Origin: Stenotrophomonas maltophilia
Lineage (GTDB): Bacteria > Pseudomonadota > Gammaproteobacteria > Xanthomonadales > Xanthomonadaceae
Assembly: GCF_006970445.1 (NCBI RefSeq)
Contig: NZ_CP033877.1
Coordinates: 186,001-250,000 of the forward strand
Direction: 5' to 3'
Length of the DNA: 64,000 nt
Shown: piece by piece, positions 25,974 to 33,792 of the stretch
Position numbering within the stretch: position 1 is the stretch's first letter
Layout of the letters: every line of letters starts with the position of its first letter
Notes under the pieces: generated by a model
What the model saw: only the letters and a program-made list of their open reading frames with translations
Database searches by the model: none
Told to the model about the DNA's origin: nothing
Translations under genes and position numbers: made by a program

Positions 25974-25979
25974 TACAAT
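25974..25979 (+). promoter_or_regulatory. -10 box of arfB, leaderless geometry
   Basis: TACAAT, six bases, then the arfB ATG. No Shine-Dalgarno sequence is present in the gap. Confidence 0.6.
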
Positions 25980-25985
25980 GCGCGG

Positions 25986-26417
25986 ATGGGCAGTGGACCG
26001 GTCACCATCAGCGCGCAGCTTGAAATCCCCGACGGCGAGATCGTCGAGCGGTTCGTGCGTGCCAGTGGCGCCGGTGGCCAGAACGTCAACAAGGTTTCCA
26101 CCGCGGTGGAACTGCGTTTCGACGTGGCCAACTCGCCCTCGTTGCCCGAACCGTTGCGCACGCGCCTGCTGGCGCGGCGTGACCGGCGCATGACCGGCGA
26201 AGGCGTGCTGGTCATCGACGCGCAACGATTCCGCACCCAGGATCGCAATCGCGAGGATGCGCGCGAGCGGCTGGCGGCCTTCATCCAGGCCGGGCTGAGC
26301 GTGCCCAAACCGCGCAAGGCCACCAAGCCGACCCTCGGGTCGAAACTGCGTCGTCTGGACGCCAAACGCGGGCGCGCGCAGATCAAGCGCGGGCGCTCAT
26401 CACGTGACTGGGAGTGA
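25986..26417 (+). CDS. arfB: ArfB, alternative ribosome-rescue peptidyl-tRNA hydrolase
   Basis: ArfB (YaeJ) frees peptides from ribosomes stalled at mRNA ends. The 143-residue protein has the release-factor GGQ loop in RASGAGGQNVNKVST and a long basic C-terminal tail (KPRKATKPTLGSKLRRLDAKRGRAQIKRG) that enters the empty mRNA channel. The length and layout match the E. coli protein. The acyltransferase gene starts 4 bp after its stop, so the two are co-transcribed. Confidence 0.95.
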   Translation: MGSGPVTISAQLEIPDGEIVERFVRASGAGGQNVNKVSTAVELRFDVANSPSLPEPLRTRLLARRDRRMTGEGVLVIDAQRFRTQDRNREDARERLAAFIQAGLSVPKPRKATKPTLGSKLRRLDAKRGRAQIKRGRSSRDWE

Positions 26418-26421
26418 TTGC

Positions 26422-27024
26422 TTGAACAACCCGACTTCGTTGCTGCCGGCCGTGCCGCCGCAGATGCCACAGGTCAAACCCAATGCCTTCCTGCGCTGGC
26501 TGGCGCGCTGCACCCTGCGCATGGGTGGCTGGAAGGTGACCGGCACACTGCCTGACATCCCCAGGCTGGTCTTCATCATCGCCCCGCATTCGTCCAACTG
26601 GGACGGCCTGTGGGGCATGGCGGCGAAGATCGCGCTGGGCATGAAGGTGAAGGTGCTGGGCAAGGCATCGCTGTTCTGGTGGCCGCTGGGCCCGCTGCTG
26701 CACAAGCTGGGCGTGATCCCGCTCGATCGCAGCTCGCCGCAGGGCACGGTGGGCCAGGCGGTGGACCTGCTGCGCAACAACGAGAAGATGTGGTTCGCCA
26801 TCACGCCCGAGGGCACCCGCAAGGCGGTGAAGGACTGGAAGGCCGGCTTCCTGAAGATCGCCCGGATGGCCGACGTGCCGATCCTGGCCGCGTATTTCCA
26901 CTACCCCGAAAAGACCATCGGCATCGGCCCGGTGTTCACGCCGACCGGTGATGACGCTGCCGACATGGCCGCCATCCGCGAGTTCTACCGGCCGTGGATC
27001 GGCAAGACCCGCGGCACGGTCTGA
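26422..27024 (+). CDS. PlsC-like lysophospholipid acyltransferase
   Basis: This 200-residue protein has the acyltransferase HX4D motif in APHSSNWDGLWG and the glycerophosphate-binding TPEGTRKAVKDWK, as in 1-acylglycerol-3-phosphate acyltransferases. The start is taken as TTG at 26422 because GGGAG lies seven bases upstream; the in-frame GTG at 26404 would overlap arfB by 14 bp. The acyl donor and the acceptor cannot be told; it could act on phosphatidate precursors or on another lipid. It is in an operon with arfB. Confidence 0.85.
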   Translation: MNNPTSLLPAVPPQMPQVKPNAFLRWLARCTLRMGGWKVTGTLPDIPRLVFIIAPHSSNWDGLWGMAAKIALGMKVKVLGKASLFWWPLGPLLHKLGVIPLDRSSPQGTVGQAVDLLRNNEKMWFAITPEGTRKAVKDWKAGFLKIARMADVPILAAYFHYPEKTIGIGPVFTPTGDDAADMAAIREFYRPWIGKTRGTV

Positions 27025-27136
27025 GCCGGCCGCAAGGCCGCCGAATAGACGCCACGTCCGGCACATGCCGGGCGAGCGCGACAGGAGTAGGGTGGAGGGC
27101 TGGTATCCCGTACCGTCTGCCCAAGGAGCGTTTCAC

Positions 27137-29293
27137 ATGTCGCGTACCGTAGTCCTGGCCGCCGCCATCAGCCTGGCGCTGGCGGCCTGTTCCGGCAAGG
27201 AGTCCACCCCCGTGTCCGAAGCCCAGAAGACCCCGGCCCAGCAGCCGGCGGAAGCCTCCACCAATCCGCTGCTGAGCGCGAGCACGCTGCCGTTCCAGGC
27301 ACCGCAGTTCGACAAGATCAAGGACAGCGATTACCTGCCGGCCTTCGAAGAAGGCATGCGCCAGCACCTGGCCGACGTGCGCAAGATCGCCGACAGCAGC
27401 GAGCCGGCCACCTTCGACAACACCATCGTGGCGATGGAGCGCAGCGGCGAGACCCTGACCCGCGTGTCGCGCATCTTCTTCGGCTTGGTCCAGGCCGACA
27501 CCAATGATGCGCGCCAGAAGATCCAGGAAGAAGTGGCGCCGAAGCTGGCCGCGCACCAGGACGAGATCAATCTCGATCCGAAGCTGTTCGCGCGCGTGAA
27601 GTCGCTGTACGATCAGCGTGACACGCTGGAGCTGGACCCGGTGCAGAAGCGCCTGGTCGAGCACTACTACGACGGCCTGGTGCGCGCCGGTGCGCAGCTG
27701 TCCGACGCCGACAAGGCCAGCCTGCGCAAGCTCAACGTGGAAGAGACCACCCTTTCCACCCAGTTCCATACCCGCCTGGTGGCCGCCACCGCCGCTGCGG
27801 CCGTCGTTGTCGACGACAAGGCCAAGCTGGCCGGCCTGGACGAGGACGCGATCAACAACGCCGCCAACGCCGCCAAGGACCGCAAGCTGGATGGCAAGTT
27901 CCTGCTGCCGCTGCAGAACACCACCCAGCAGCCGGTGCTCGGCTCGCTGAGCGACCGCGACCAGCGCGCCGCCGTGCTGAAGGCTTCGGAAACCCGCGCC
28001 GAGCGTGGCGATGCCAACGACACCCGGCAGACCGTGCAGCGCCTGGCCCAGCTGCGTGCGCAGAAGGCCAAGCTGCTCGGCTTTGACACCTTCGCCGACT
28101 ACCAGCTGGGCGACCAGATGGCCAAGACCCCGGCCGCCGCGCTCAAGCTGCTGACCGACACCGTGCCGGCCGCCACCGCCAAGGCGCGTGCCGAAGCCGG
28201 CGAGATCCAGAAGGTGATCGACGCGCAGAAGGGTGGGTTCCAGGTAGCCGCTTCGGACTGGGACTTCTACGCCGAGCAGGTGCGCAAGGCCAAATACGAT
28301 CTGGATGAGTCGCAGATCAAGCCGTACTTCGAACTGGACAACGTGCTGCAGAACGGCGTCTTCTACGCTGCCACCCAGCTGTACGGCATCACCTTCAAGC
28401 CGCGCACCGACATTCCGACCTACAACCCGGACATGAAGGTGTACGAAGTGTTCGACAAGGACGGCACCTCGCTGGCGCTGTTCTACACCGACTACTTCAA
28501 GCGTGACAGCAAGTCCGGTGGCGCCTGGATGGACGTGTTCGTCGAACAGGATGGCCTGACCGGTGCCAAGCCGGTGGTCTACAACGTCTGCAACTTCACC
28601 AAGCCGGCCGCCGGCCAGCCTGCGCTGATCAGCTTCGACGACGTCACCACCATGTTCCATGAGTTCGGCCATGCGCTGCACGGCATGTTCTCGAACGTGA
28701 AGTACCCGTCGATCGCGGGCACCGCCACCTCGCGCGACTTCGTCGAGTTCCCGTCGCAGTTCAACGAGCACTGGGCACTGGATCCGAAGGTGTTCGCCAA
28801 CTACGCCAAGCACTACAAGACCGGCGAGGCGATGCCGCAGGAACTGGTCGACAAGATCCTCAAGGCACGCAGCTTCAACCAGGGTTATGCGACCACCGAG
28901 TACCTGTCGGCCGCGCTGCTGGACCTGGCCTGGCATACGCAGAAGGCCGATGCGCCGCTGCAGGATGTCGGCGCCTTTGAAGCCAGCGCGCTGAAGAAGT
29001 TCAAGGTCGACCTGCCGCAGGTGCCGCCGCGCTACCGCACCACCTACTTCGACCACATCTGGGGTGGCGGTTACTCGGCCGGTTACTACGCCTACTTCTG
29101 GGCCGAAGTGCTCGACCATGACGCCTACCAGTGGTTCACCGAACACGGTGGCCTGACCGCCGCCAACGGCCAGGAATTCCGTGACAAGATCCTCTCGCGC
29201 GGCAACAGCGTGGAGCTGTCGACCCTGTACCGCGACTTCCGCGGCAAGGACCCGTCGGTGGAACCGCTGCTGAAGTTCCGCGGCCTGAAGTAA
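27137..29293 (+). CDS. dcp: M3 family zinc metallopeptidase, Dcp-like lipoprotein
   Basis: This 718-residue peptidase cuts peptides, probably dipeptides from C termini as in Dcp. The zinc motif is in TMFHEFGHALHG (HExxH-type HEFGH), with the downstream Glu near FVEFPSQFNEHW. It starts with a lipoprotein signal (MSRTVVLAAAISLALAAC), so it is tethered in the envelope, unlike E. coli Dcp. AAGGAG at 27123 supports the ATG at 27137; longer upstream frames do not. A strong terminator follows. Confidence 0.93.
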   Translation: MSRTVVLAAAISLALAACSGKESTPVSEAQKTPAQQPAEASTNPLLSASTLPFQAPQFDKIKDSDYLPAFEEGMRQHLADVRKIADSSEPATFDNTIVAMERSGETLTRVSRIFFGLVQADTNDARQKIQEEVAPKLAAHQDEINLDPKLFARVKSLYDQRDTLELDPVQKRLVEHYYDGLVRAGAQLSDADKASLRKLNVEETTLSTQFHTRLVAATAAAAVVVDDKAKLAGLDEDAINNAANAAKDRKLDGKFLLPLQNTTQQPVLGSLSDRDQRAAVLKASETRAERGDANDTRQTVQRLAQLRAQKAKLLGFDTFADYQLGDQMAKTPAAALKLLTDTVPAATAKARAEAGEIQKVIDAQKGGFQVAASDWDFYAEQVRKAKYDLDESQIKPYFELDNVLQNGVFYAATQLYGITFKPRTDIPTYNPDMKVYEVFDKDGTSLALFYTDYFKRDSKSGGAWMDVFVEQDGLTGAKPVVYNVCNFTKPAAGQPALISFDDVTTMFHEFGHALHGMFSNVKYPSIAGTATSRDFVEFPSQFNEHWALDPKVFANYAKHYKTGEAMPQELVDKILKARSFNQGYATTEYLSAALLDLAWHTQKADAPLQDVGAFEASALKKFKVDLPQVPPRYRTTYFDHIWGGGYSAGYYAYFWAEVLDHDAYQWFTEHGGLTAANGQEFRDKILSRGNSVELSTLYRDFRGKDPSVEPLLKFRGLK

Positions 29294-29318
29294 GCGTGAC
29301 CTGAAGTACGAAAGAAAT

Positions 29319-29346
29319 AACGGCGGGGGCACCCCCGCCGTTTTTC
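29319..29346 (+). terminator. Intrinsic terminator after the M3 peptidase
   Basis: CGGCGGGGG and CCCCCGCCG pair with a tight loop, flanked by AA/TT and followed by TTTTTCTTT. It ends the peptidase transcript. Confidence 0.9.
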
Positions 29347-29351
29347 TTTCT

Positions 29352-29445
29352 GTAGCGTCGAGCCATGCTCGACGTTCTTCTGTAGAGCCGAGCCATGCTC
29401 GGCTGCCTTTCCACGAAAAGCCAGTCGAGCATGGCTCGACGCTAC
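29352..29445. repeat. Three SMAG-type palindromes
   Basis: GTAGCGTCGAGCC/GCTCGAC (29352-29373), GTAGAGCCGAGCC/GCTCGGCT (29382-29404) and an inverted copy ending CTAC (29424-29445). They lie between the terminator and the convergent dehydroquinase-like gene. Confidence 0.82.
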
Positions 29446-29454
29446 AGAAGCGCG

Positions 29455-29901
29455 TTATGTCCCCACGTGCACCCGGTTGGCCTGCTCGGCCAGGCCCAGG
29501 TGATCCAGCGCGATATCCAGCGCCAGCACATAGCTCTGCGCGCCATAGCCGGCAGCGATGCCCAGGCGCTGGCCTACACCGGCCGGCAGGCACGGCTCGG
29601 CTACCGCGCCGTCGTCATGCACTTCCACATAGGCGTTGTGCAGGTAGGGCAGCAGGCGCTGCAGGCGCAGGCTGTTGGCACACGCACCCGGGTCAAGCAG
29701 GGTCACCTCGCCGCGGCTGTGGTCGGCCACGCGCAGCGCATCGAGCAGTTCCTGTTCCGAGCCACAGGCACGGATCGCCACGCTGGTCCCGGCGTCGATC
29801 GCGCGATGCACCAGCGACTTCAGTACCGGCGCCGGCAGTGGCATCGCGGTGCGGATCAATGCGCCGGCGGCTTCCGGGCCGCGGATGATGAAGATCGACA
29901 T
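29455..29901 (-). CDS. Degenerate type II dehydroquinase (AroQ)-like protein
   Basis: This 148-residue protein aligns along its length with type II 3-dehydroquinate dehydratase: FIIRGPEAAG in place of the LNGPNLN start, EQELLDALRVADHSRGEVTLLDPGACANSLRL in place of the INPGAYTHTS region, YVEVHDDG in place of EVHLSN, and GIAAGYGAQSYVLALDIAL at the C terminus. The N-terminal catalytic loop with its Arg and Tyr is not recognisable and the INP Asn is Asp, while the EVH His is kept. It is probably not a normal dehydroquinase. A second, more diverged copy lies 3 bp upstream in the same operon. Confidence 0.7.
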   Translation of the reverse strand: MSIFIIRGPEAAGALIRTAMPLPAPVLKSLVHRAIDAGTSVAIRACGSEQELLDALRVADHSRGEVTLLDPGACANSLRLQRLLPYLHNAYVEVHDDGAVAEPCLPAGVGQRLGIAAGYGAQSYVLALDIALDHLGLAEQANRVHVGT

Positions 29902-29904
29902 GGC

Positions 29905-30306
29905 TCAGCCCTCCTGCGCCAGGCGGCGGCCAACGATGGCCAGCGACAACGGGTAGCCGGCCTGTTGGCTGCGCTGGTCGACCACCACGGCGGCGGGGCC
30001 GTGCTGCAGGCGCAGGCGAACATCCAGACCCGGCTCGCTGGGCGACTGCAGCTCAATGTACTGCGCCGGCAGCCGTTCCAGTGCTGCCTGCAGCGCGCCA
30101 CCTTCGGCCTGCCATTGCGCTTCGTCGGCGGCACCGACATCCAGCAGTACCCAGTCGGCCGAGCGCGCCTGCGGCTGGCACAGGCACTGGCGTACCTCGG
30201 ACAGGCTGGCGCAGTCGCTGCACAGCACGCGATGGCCGGCCAGCTGTGCCGGCAGCTGCGGGCGCGGCGCCGACGAAGATGCGTGGCGGATCACCAGGAG
30301 GGTCAT
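29905..30306 (-). CDS. Second, more diverged AroQ-fold-like protein
   Basis: This 133-residue protein has no motif strong enough to name alone, but it shares the layout of its downstream neighbour: an N-terminal strand (TLLVIRHAS), a central ADWVLLDVGA, then ERLPAQYIELQSPSE (compare LPYLHNAYVEVHDDG) and a C-terminal QQAGYPLSLAIVGRRLA (compare GAQSYVLALDIALDHLG). Catalytic residues of type II dehydroquinase are absent, including the EVH His (here IEL). Only 3 bp separate the two genes, so they are co-transcribed and may form a mixed oligomer. Confidence 0.6.
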   Translation of the reverse strand: MTLLVIRHASSSAPRPQLPAQLAGHRVLCSDCASLSEVRQCLCQPQARSADWVLLDVGAADEAQWQAEGGALQAALERLPAQYIELQSPSEPGLDVRLRLQHGPAAVVVDQRSQQAGYPLSLAIVGRRLAQEG

Positions 30307-30420
30307 ACAACACCTTGCGGAATGCGCCCTTTGGCGCGGTGGGCACACGATGCGCGTGCTGCCCGTAAAGGTGCGATGCCCGCTGCCGGGCCGGGGCGTA
30401 AAACCTGCGTAACCCCTTTT

Positions 30421-30443
30421 GTAGTGCCGAGCCCATGCTCGAA
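30421..30443 (+). repeat. Degenerate SMAG-type palindrome
   Basis: GTAGTGCCGAGCCCATGCTCG starts like SMAG, but the outer stem is mismatched. It lies in the divergent spacer upstream of lepB. Confidence 0.6.
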
Positions 30444-30510
30444 GGGCGGCGCGGGAACCTCTCCCGCCCGGATGTGGTCTGATGCAGCTACCACTCACCC
30501 GGAGCCTGTC

Positions 30511-31137
30511 ATGGATGCTGTTGCCCGTCCTCCCTTTTCCGAACGCGCGCTGGTCTGGCTGAAGAAGGAAGCATTGCCGCTGCTGGTGATGCTGGGCCTG
30601 CTCGCCGCCGCCCGCGATACCCTGGCCAACCACTACGTGGTGCCGAGTGGCTCGATGCAGCCGACCCTGCAGCCCGGCGACCGGGTGGTGGTGGACATGC
30701 GTGCCTATGGCCTGCGTCTGCCGTTCACCGGCAAGGAACTGATGCCCACCGGTGTTCCGCAGCGCGGTGAAGTGGCGGTGTTCGATTCACCGGCCGACGG
30801 CACCCGCCTGATCAAGCGCGTGGCGGCGGTGGCCGGTGACCATGTGCAGATGCGCGAGGGCCATCTGAGCATCAACGGCCAGCCGCTGCAGATCGCCGAC
30901 CTGCAGGACGTGGAAGCCTTCGGCGAGCGCCGTGCCCGCCTCGACCTGGACATGGGCGGTGGTCCGGACATCGCCGATCTGGTGGTGCCGGCCGGCAAGG
31001 TGCTGGTGCTGGGTGACCACCGCGGCAACAGCTTCGACGGCCGCTTCTTCGGCTTCGTCGACGCCGACAAGCTCTACGGTCGTGCAGTGGCGGTGTACTA
31101 CCGCTCCGGCGACGGCTTCGAGTGGCAGCAGCTGTAA
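30511..31137 (+). CDS. lepB: Signal peptidase I
   Basis: This inner-membrane serine protease cleaves Sec and Tat signal peptides. The 208-residue protein has one hydrophobic segment near residues 18-36, then the Ser motif VPSGSMQPTLQPGD, the Lys motif RLIKRVAAVAGD and the C-terminal LGDHRGNSFDGRFFG of family S26. It is shorter than E. coli LepB and has one visible membrane helix, so it may be an extra copy beside a main lepB elsewhere, for example one next to lepA. It is transcribed alone, upstream of the MFS gene. Confidence 0.9.
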   Translation: MDAVARPPFSERALVWLKKEALPLLVMLGLLAAARDTLANHYVVPSGSMQPTLQPGDRVVVDMRAYGLRLPFTGKELMPTGVPQRGEVAVFDSPADGTRLIKRVAAVAGDHVQMREGHLSINGQPLQIADLQDVEAFGERRARLDLDMGGGPDIADLVVPAGKVLVLGDHRGNSFDGRFFGFVDADKLYGRAVAVYYRSGDGFEWQQL

Positions 31138-31228
31138 GCTGAATTGATACTTTCTGCATATCAATCGTGACCTATCAGGTTATGGATCGACTGGATCGAC
31201 CGGCCTAGTCTGAGGCCCGTTCCCTCCC

Positions 31229-32518
31229 ATGCCCGGCCGTCCCCACCGGCCCATCGATCCCATGACTGGCGAAACCGTGGCGGCCGTCGAACGCCGCCCC
31301 CACACTGTCGATTCCAGTGCCGAGACCCGCATCCAGCAGGGTACGCCGGCCTTCCGCCGCACCGCGCTGGCGCTGTTCCTGGCCGGCTTCTCCACCTTCG
31401 GCCTGCTGTACACGGTGCAGCCGCTGCTGCCCGAGTTCAGCCGTCACTTCGGCGTTTCTGCTGCCGGCAGCGCGATGTCGTTGTCGCTGACCACCGGTAC
31501 CCTGGCTGTGGCGATGCTGCTGGCCGGCCTGCTGTCCGATGCGGTCGGCCGTCGCCCGTTGATGATCGTCGCGTTGCTGGCCTCGGCCATGCTGTCGCTG
31601 AGCACGGCGCTGGTGGACGACTGGACCACGCTGCTGGTGCTGCGGACCCTGCTCGGCCTGGCGCTGAGCGGCGTGCCGGCAGTGGCGATGACCTACCTGG
31701 TGGAGGAAATGGACAGCCGCGCGCTGGGCCTGGCGATGGGCCTGTACATCGGCGGCAACGCCATCGGTGGCATGAGCGGGCGCCTGCTGGCCGGCATCAT
31801 CGCCGACCACTGGGGCTGGCGCTGGGGCATCGGCGTGGTCTCGATCATCGCCGTGGCCAGCACCGTGCTGCTGTGGCTGCAGCTGCCGCCGTCGCGCCAC
31901 TTCCATCCGCGTCGTGACGGCCTGCGCCAGTTGCCGTCGCGCTGGCGCACGCTGTTCGCCGACCCGGGCCTGCCGTGGCTGTTCGCCACCTCGTTCGTGC
32001 TGATGGGCGTGTTCGTCACCCTCTACAACTACCTGGGCTACCACCTGCTGGCGCCGCCGTACCACCTCAGCCAGACCGTGGTCGGCCTGATCTTCAGCGT
32101 CTACCTGGTGGGCACCTTCAGTTCGGCGTGGATGGGCCAGCAGGCGACGCGTTACGGACGCGGCCGCATCCTGTCGATCTCGTTCGCGCTGATCGGCGCC
32201 GGCATCGCGTTGCTGGCGATGCCGTGGCTGAGCACGATGGCACTGGGCATCGCGCTGGTGACCTTCGGCTTCTTCGGCGGCCACTCGGTGGCCAGCAGCT
32301 GGGTCGGCAGCCGCGCCGGTACGATGCGCGCCGAAGCCTCGGCGCTGTACCTGTTCGCCTACTACCTCGGGTCCAGCGTGCTGGGCGGAGTCGGTGGCCT
32401 GGCCTATGCGGCCTGGGATTGGCTGGGTGTGTGCCTGTTCGCCGCCGTGCTGACCCTGATCGGTGGTGGCATCGTCTGGGCGCTGCAGCAGCGCGCGCCG
32501 CAGCCGGTCACGGCTTGA
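31229..32518 (+). CDS. MFS transporter (YnfM-like exporter)
   Basis: This 429-residue protein has twelve likely membrane helices. The A-motif region LLSDAVGRRPLM is clear, and FLAGFSTFGLLYTVQPLLPEFSRHFGVS is typical of the YnfM/arabinose-efflux group of drug:H+ antiporters. The substrate is unknown. The start at 31229 has GAGG upstream; ATG at 31262 is an alternative. The convergent LysR gene is like YnfL, which pairs with ynfM in E. coli, so it may control this gene. Confidence 0.88.
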   Translation: MPGRPHRPIDPMTGETVAAVERRPHTVDSSAETRIQQGTPAFRRTALALFLAGFSTFGLLYTVQPLLPEFSRHFGVSAAGSAMSLSLTTGTLAVAMLLAGLLSDAVGRRPLMIVALLASAMLSLSTALVDDWTTLLVLRTLLGLALSGVPAVAMTYLVEEMDSRALGLAMGLYIGGNAIGGMSGRLLAGIIADHWGWRWGIGVVSIIAVASTVLLWLQLPPSRHFHPRRDGLRQLPSRWRTLFADPGLPWLFATSFVLMGVFVTLYNYLGYHLLAPPYHLSQTVVGLIFSVYLVGTFSSAWMGQQATRYGRGRILSISFALIGAGIALLAMPWLSTMALGIALVTFGFFGGHSVASSWVGSRAGTMRAEASALYLFAYYLGSSVLGGVGGLAYAAWDWLGVCLFAAVLTLIGGGIVWALQQRAPQPVTA

Positions 32519-32528
32519 TCCTGCTCTG

Positions 32529-32585
32529 GTAGAGGCCGACCTTGGTCGGCGCTGTGGCCGTGGGCCAACCAAGGTTGGCCACTAC
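32529..32585. repeat. SMAG-type palindromes, inverted pair
   Basis: GTAGAGGCCGACC/GGTCGGC (32529-32551) and an inverted GGCCAACC/GGTTGGCC copy ending CTAC (32563-32585) sit between the convergent MFS and LysR genes. Confidence 0.8.
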
Positions 32586-32601
32586 CGGGTGGATTGCACG
32601 T

Positions 32602-33510
32602 TCACCCTTCGGCGAACGCTTCACGCAGCAGCCCGGCGAAGTTGCGGATCAGTGGCGTCACAGCCTCGCGATGCCACGCCAGCTGCACTTCCGAATGCGC
32701 GCCGGCATCGGCCAGCGCCACGAAGCGCGCGCCCTCCACCCGGATGTGATCGCAGGACGACGGCAGGATTGCCGCACCCAGACCGGCAGCCGCAAGACTG
32801 ATCAATGTCGATGCCTCACCGGCTTCCTGCACGATGCGCGGAGTGAATCCGGCGGCCGCGCACAACGCGATCATGTGGTCATGGATGCCCGCACCGGCGC
32901 TGCGGCGGAATGCCACGAACGGCTCCTGCGCGAAATCGCGCAGCGACAGCGTGCCCTGCTTCGACAGCCTGCGCAGGGCAGGGTGGTCGGCATGCACGAT
33001 CAGCGCCAACGGGTCGACGAACAGGCTGTGCGCCACCAGTTCTGGTGGCAGCGCGCGCTTGCGGATGATGCCCACGTCCAGGCTGCCGTCGAGCAGCGCA
33101 TCGATCTGCTGCAGCGTGTTCATCTCGCTCAGCTGCAGCCGCACCTGCGGGTACTGCTGGCGGTAGCGCAGGATCGAACGCGGAATCTGCGGTGACAGTG
33201 GCGTCGCCCGGGTCAGGCCGATACGCAGTTCGCCCTGCTCGCCGCGCTGCGCGCGCTGCACCTCGTCCACCGCAGTCTCCACCTGCTGCACGATGGCGCG
33301 TGCACGTTCCTGCAGCAGCTCGCCCGCAGGCGTCAGCTGCACACGGCGATGGCTGCGCACGAACAGGCGGGCCCCGATCAGGTCTTCCAGCTGGCGGATC
33401 TGCTGGCTGAGCGGTGGCTGCGACATGCCCAGCCGCTCCGCCGCCTGTCCGAAGTGCAGCGTGTCGGCGACGGCAAGGAAGTAACGCAGATGGCGGAGTT
33501 CGATGGACAT
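32602..33510 (-). CDS. LysR-family regulator (YnfL-like)
   Basis: This 302-residue regulator has an N-terminal winged HTH (LRHLRYFLAVADTLHFGQAAERLGMSQPPLSQQIRQLE) and a type 2 periplasmic-binding effector domain. The HFGQAAERLGMSQPPLS segment is typical of the BenM/CatM-like subgroup. The convergent neighbour is an MFS exporter that it may regulate. TAAACT six bases before its ATG suggests a leaderless transcript. The effector is unknown. Confidence 0.92.
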   Translation of the reverse strand: MSIELRHLRYFLAVADTLHFGQAAERLGMSQPPLSQQIRQLEDLIGARLFVRSHRRVQLTPAGELLQERARAIVQQVETAVDEVQRAQRGEQGELRIGLTRATPLSPQIPRSILRYRQQYPQVRLQLSEMNTLQQIDALLDGSLDVGIIRKRALPPELVAHSLFVDPLALIVHADHPALRRLSKQGTLSLRDFAQEPFVAFRRSAGAGIHDHMIALCAAAGFTPRIVQEAGEASTLISLAAAGLGAAILPSSCDHIRVEGARFVALADAGAHSEVQLAWHREAVTPLIRNFAGLLREAFAEG

Positions 33511-33516
33511 GGGGCC

Positions 33517-33522
33517 AGTTTA
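33517..33522 (-). promoter_or_regulatory. -10 box of LysR gene, leaderless geometry
   Basis: The minus strand reads TAAACT, six bases, ATG. It lies in a spacer otherwise filled with repeats. Confidence 0.5.
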
Positions 33523-33541
33523 TTCATCGTCAGCCGGAAAT

Positions 33542-33580
33542 GGGGTCAGAGCCCGTTGCGCAGCAACGGGATCCGACCCC
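33542..33580. repeat. GGGGTCAGA-family imperfect palindrome
   Basis: GGGGTCAGAGCCCGTTGC with a near-complementary right arm (two mismatches). It is almost the same as the copy at 18042. Confidence 0.7.
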
Positions 33581-33608
33581 GCCAGATCGCGGGAATCTGT
33601 CAGAGGCG

Positions 33609-33704
33609 GGGCGGTGTGGGTGGGCAGGACCGTTGGCACCATGGATGGCGCCATCGAGCCCCCAGGGATGGGTTCACGGCGTGTCCTGCCCACCCACACC
33701 GCCC
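33609..33704. repeat. Element with perfect 22 bp inverted repeats
   Basis: The arms at 33609-33630 and 33683-33704 are exact reverse complements (they start GGGCGGTGTGGGTGGG). The 52 bp between them includes another palindrome, GATGGCGCCATC. No open frame of interest is seen. It looks like a small non-coding repeat or MITE-like unit inserted between a GGGGTCAGA palindrome and a SMAG copy. Confidence 0.7.
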
Positions 33705-33734
33705 GGCCATCCCACGGATAGCCCGCTGTTGCTG

Positions 33735-33758
33735 TTGCCGGCCAGCGGCCGGCACTAC
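33735..33758 (-). repeat. SMAG-type palindrome
   Basis: The minus strand begins GTAGTGCCGGCCGCTGGCC. It is the last part of the compound repeat between the two LysR genes. Confidence 0.8.
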
Positions 33759-33792
33759 CGCAGGTGCAGGGCGCAGCCCTGCCGAACACCCC

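Noticed and set aside
29352..29445. Three regularly placed palindromes as a CRISPR array
   Set aside because: The units are GTAG-headed SMAG hairpins in mixed orientation with unequal spacing, and there are no cas genes.
30511..31137. An upstream extension of lepB to 29395
   Set aside because: The longer frame runs through SMAG repeats and two genes on the other strand; the family N terminus begins at the ATG at 30511.
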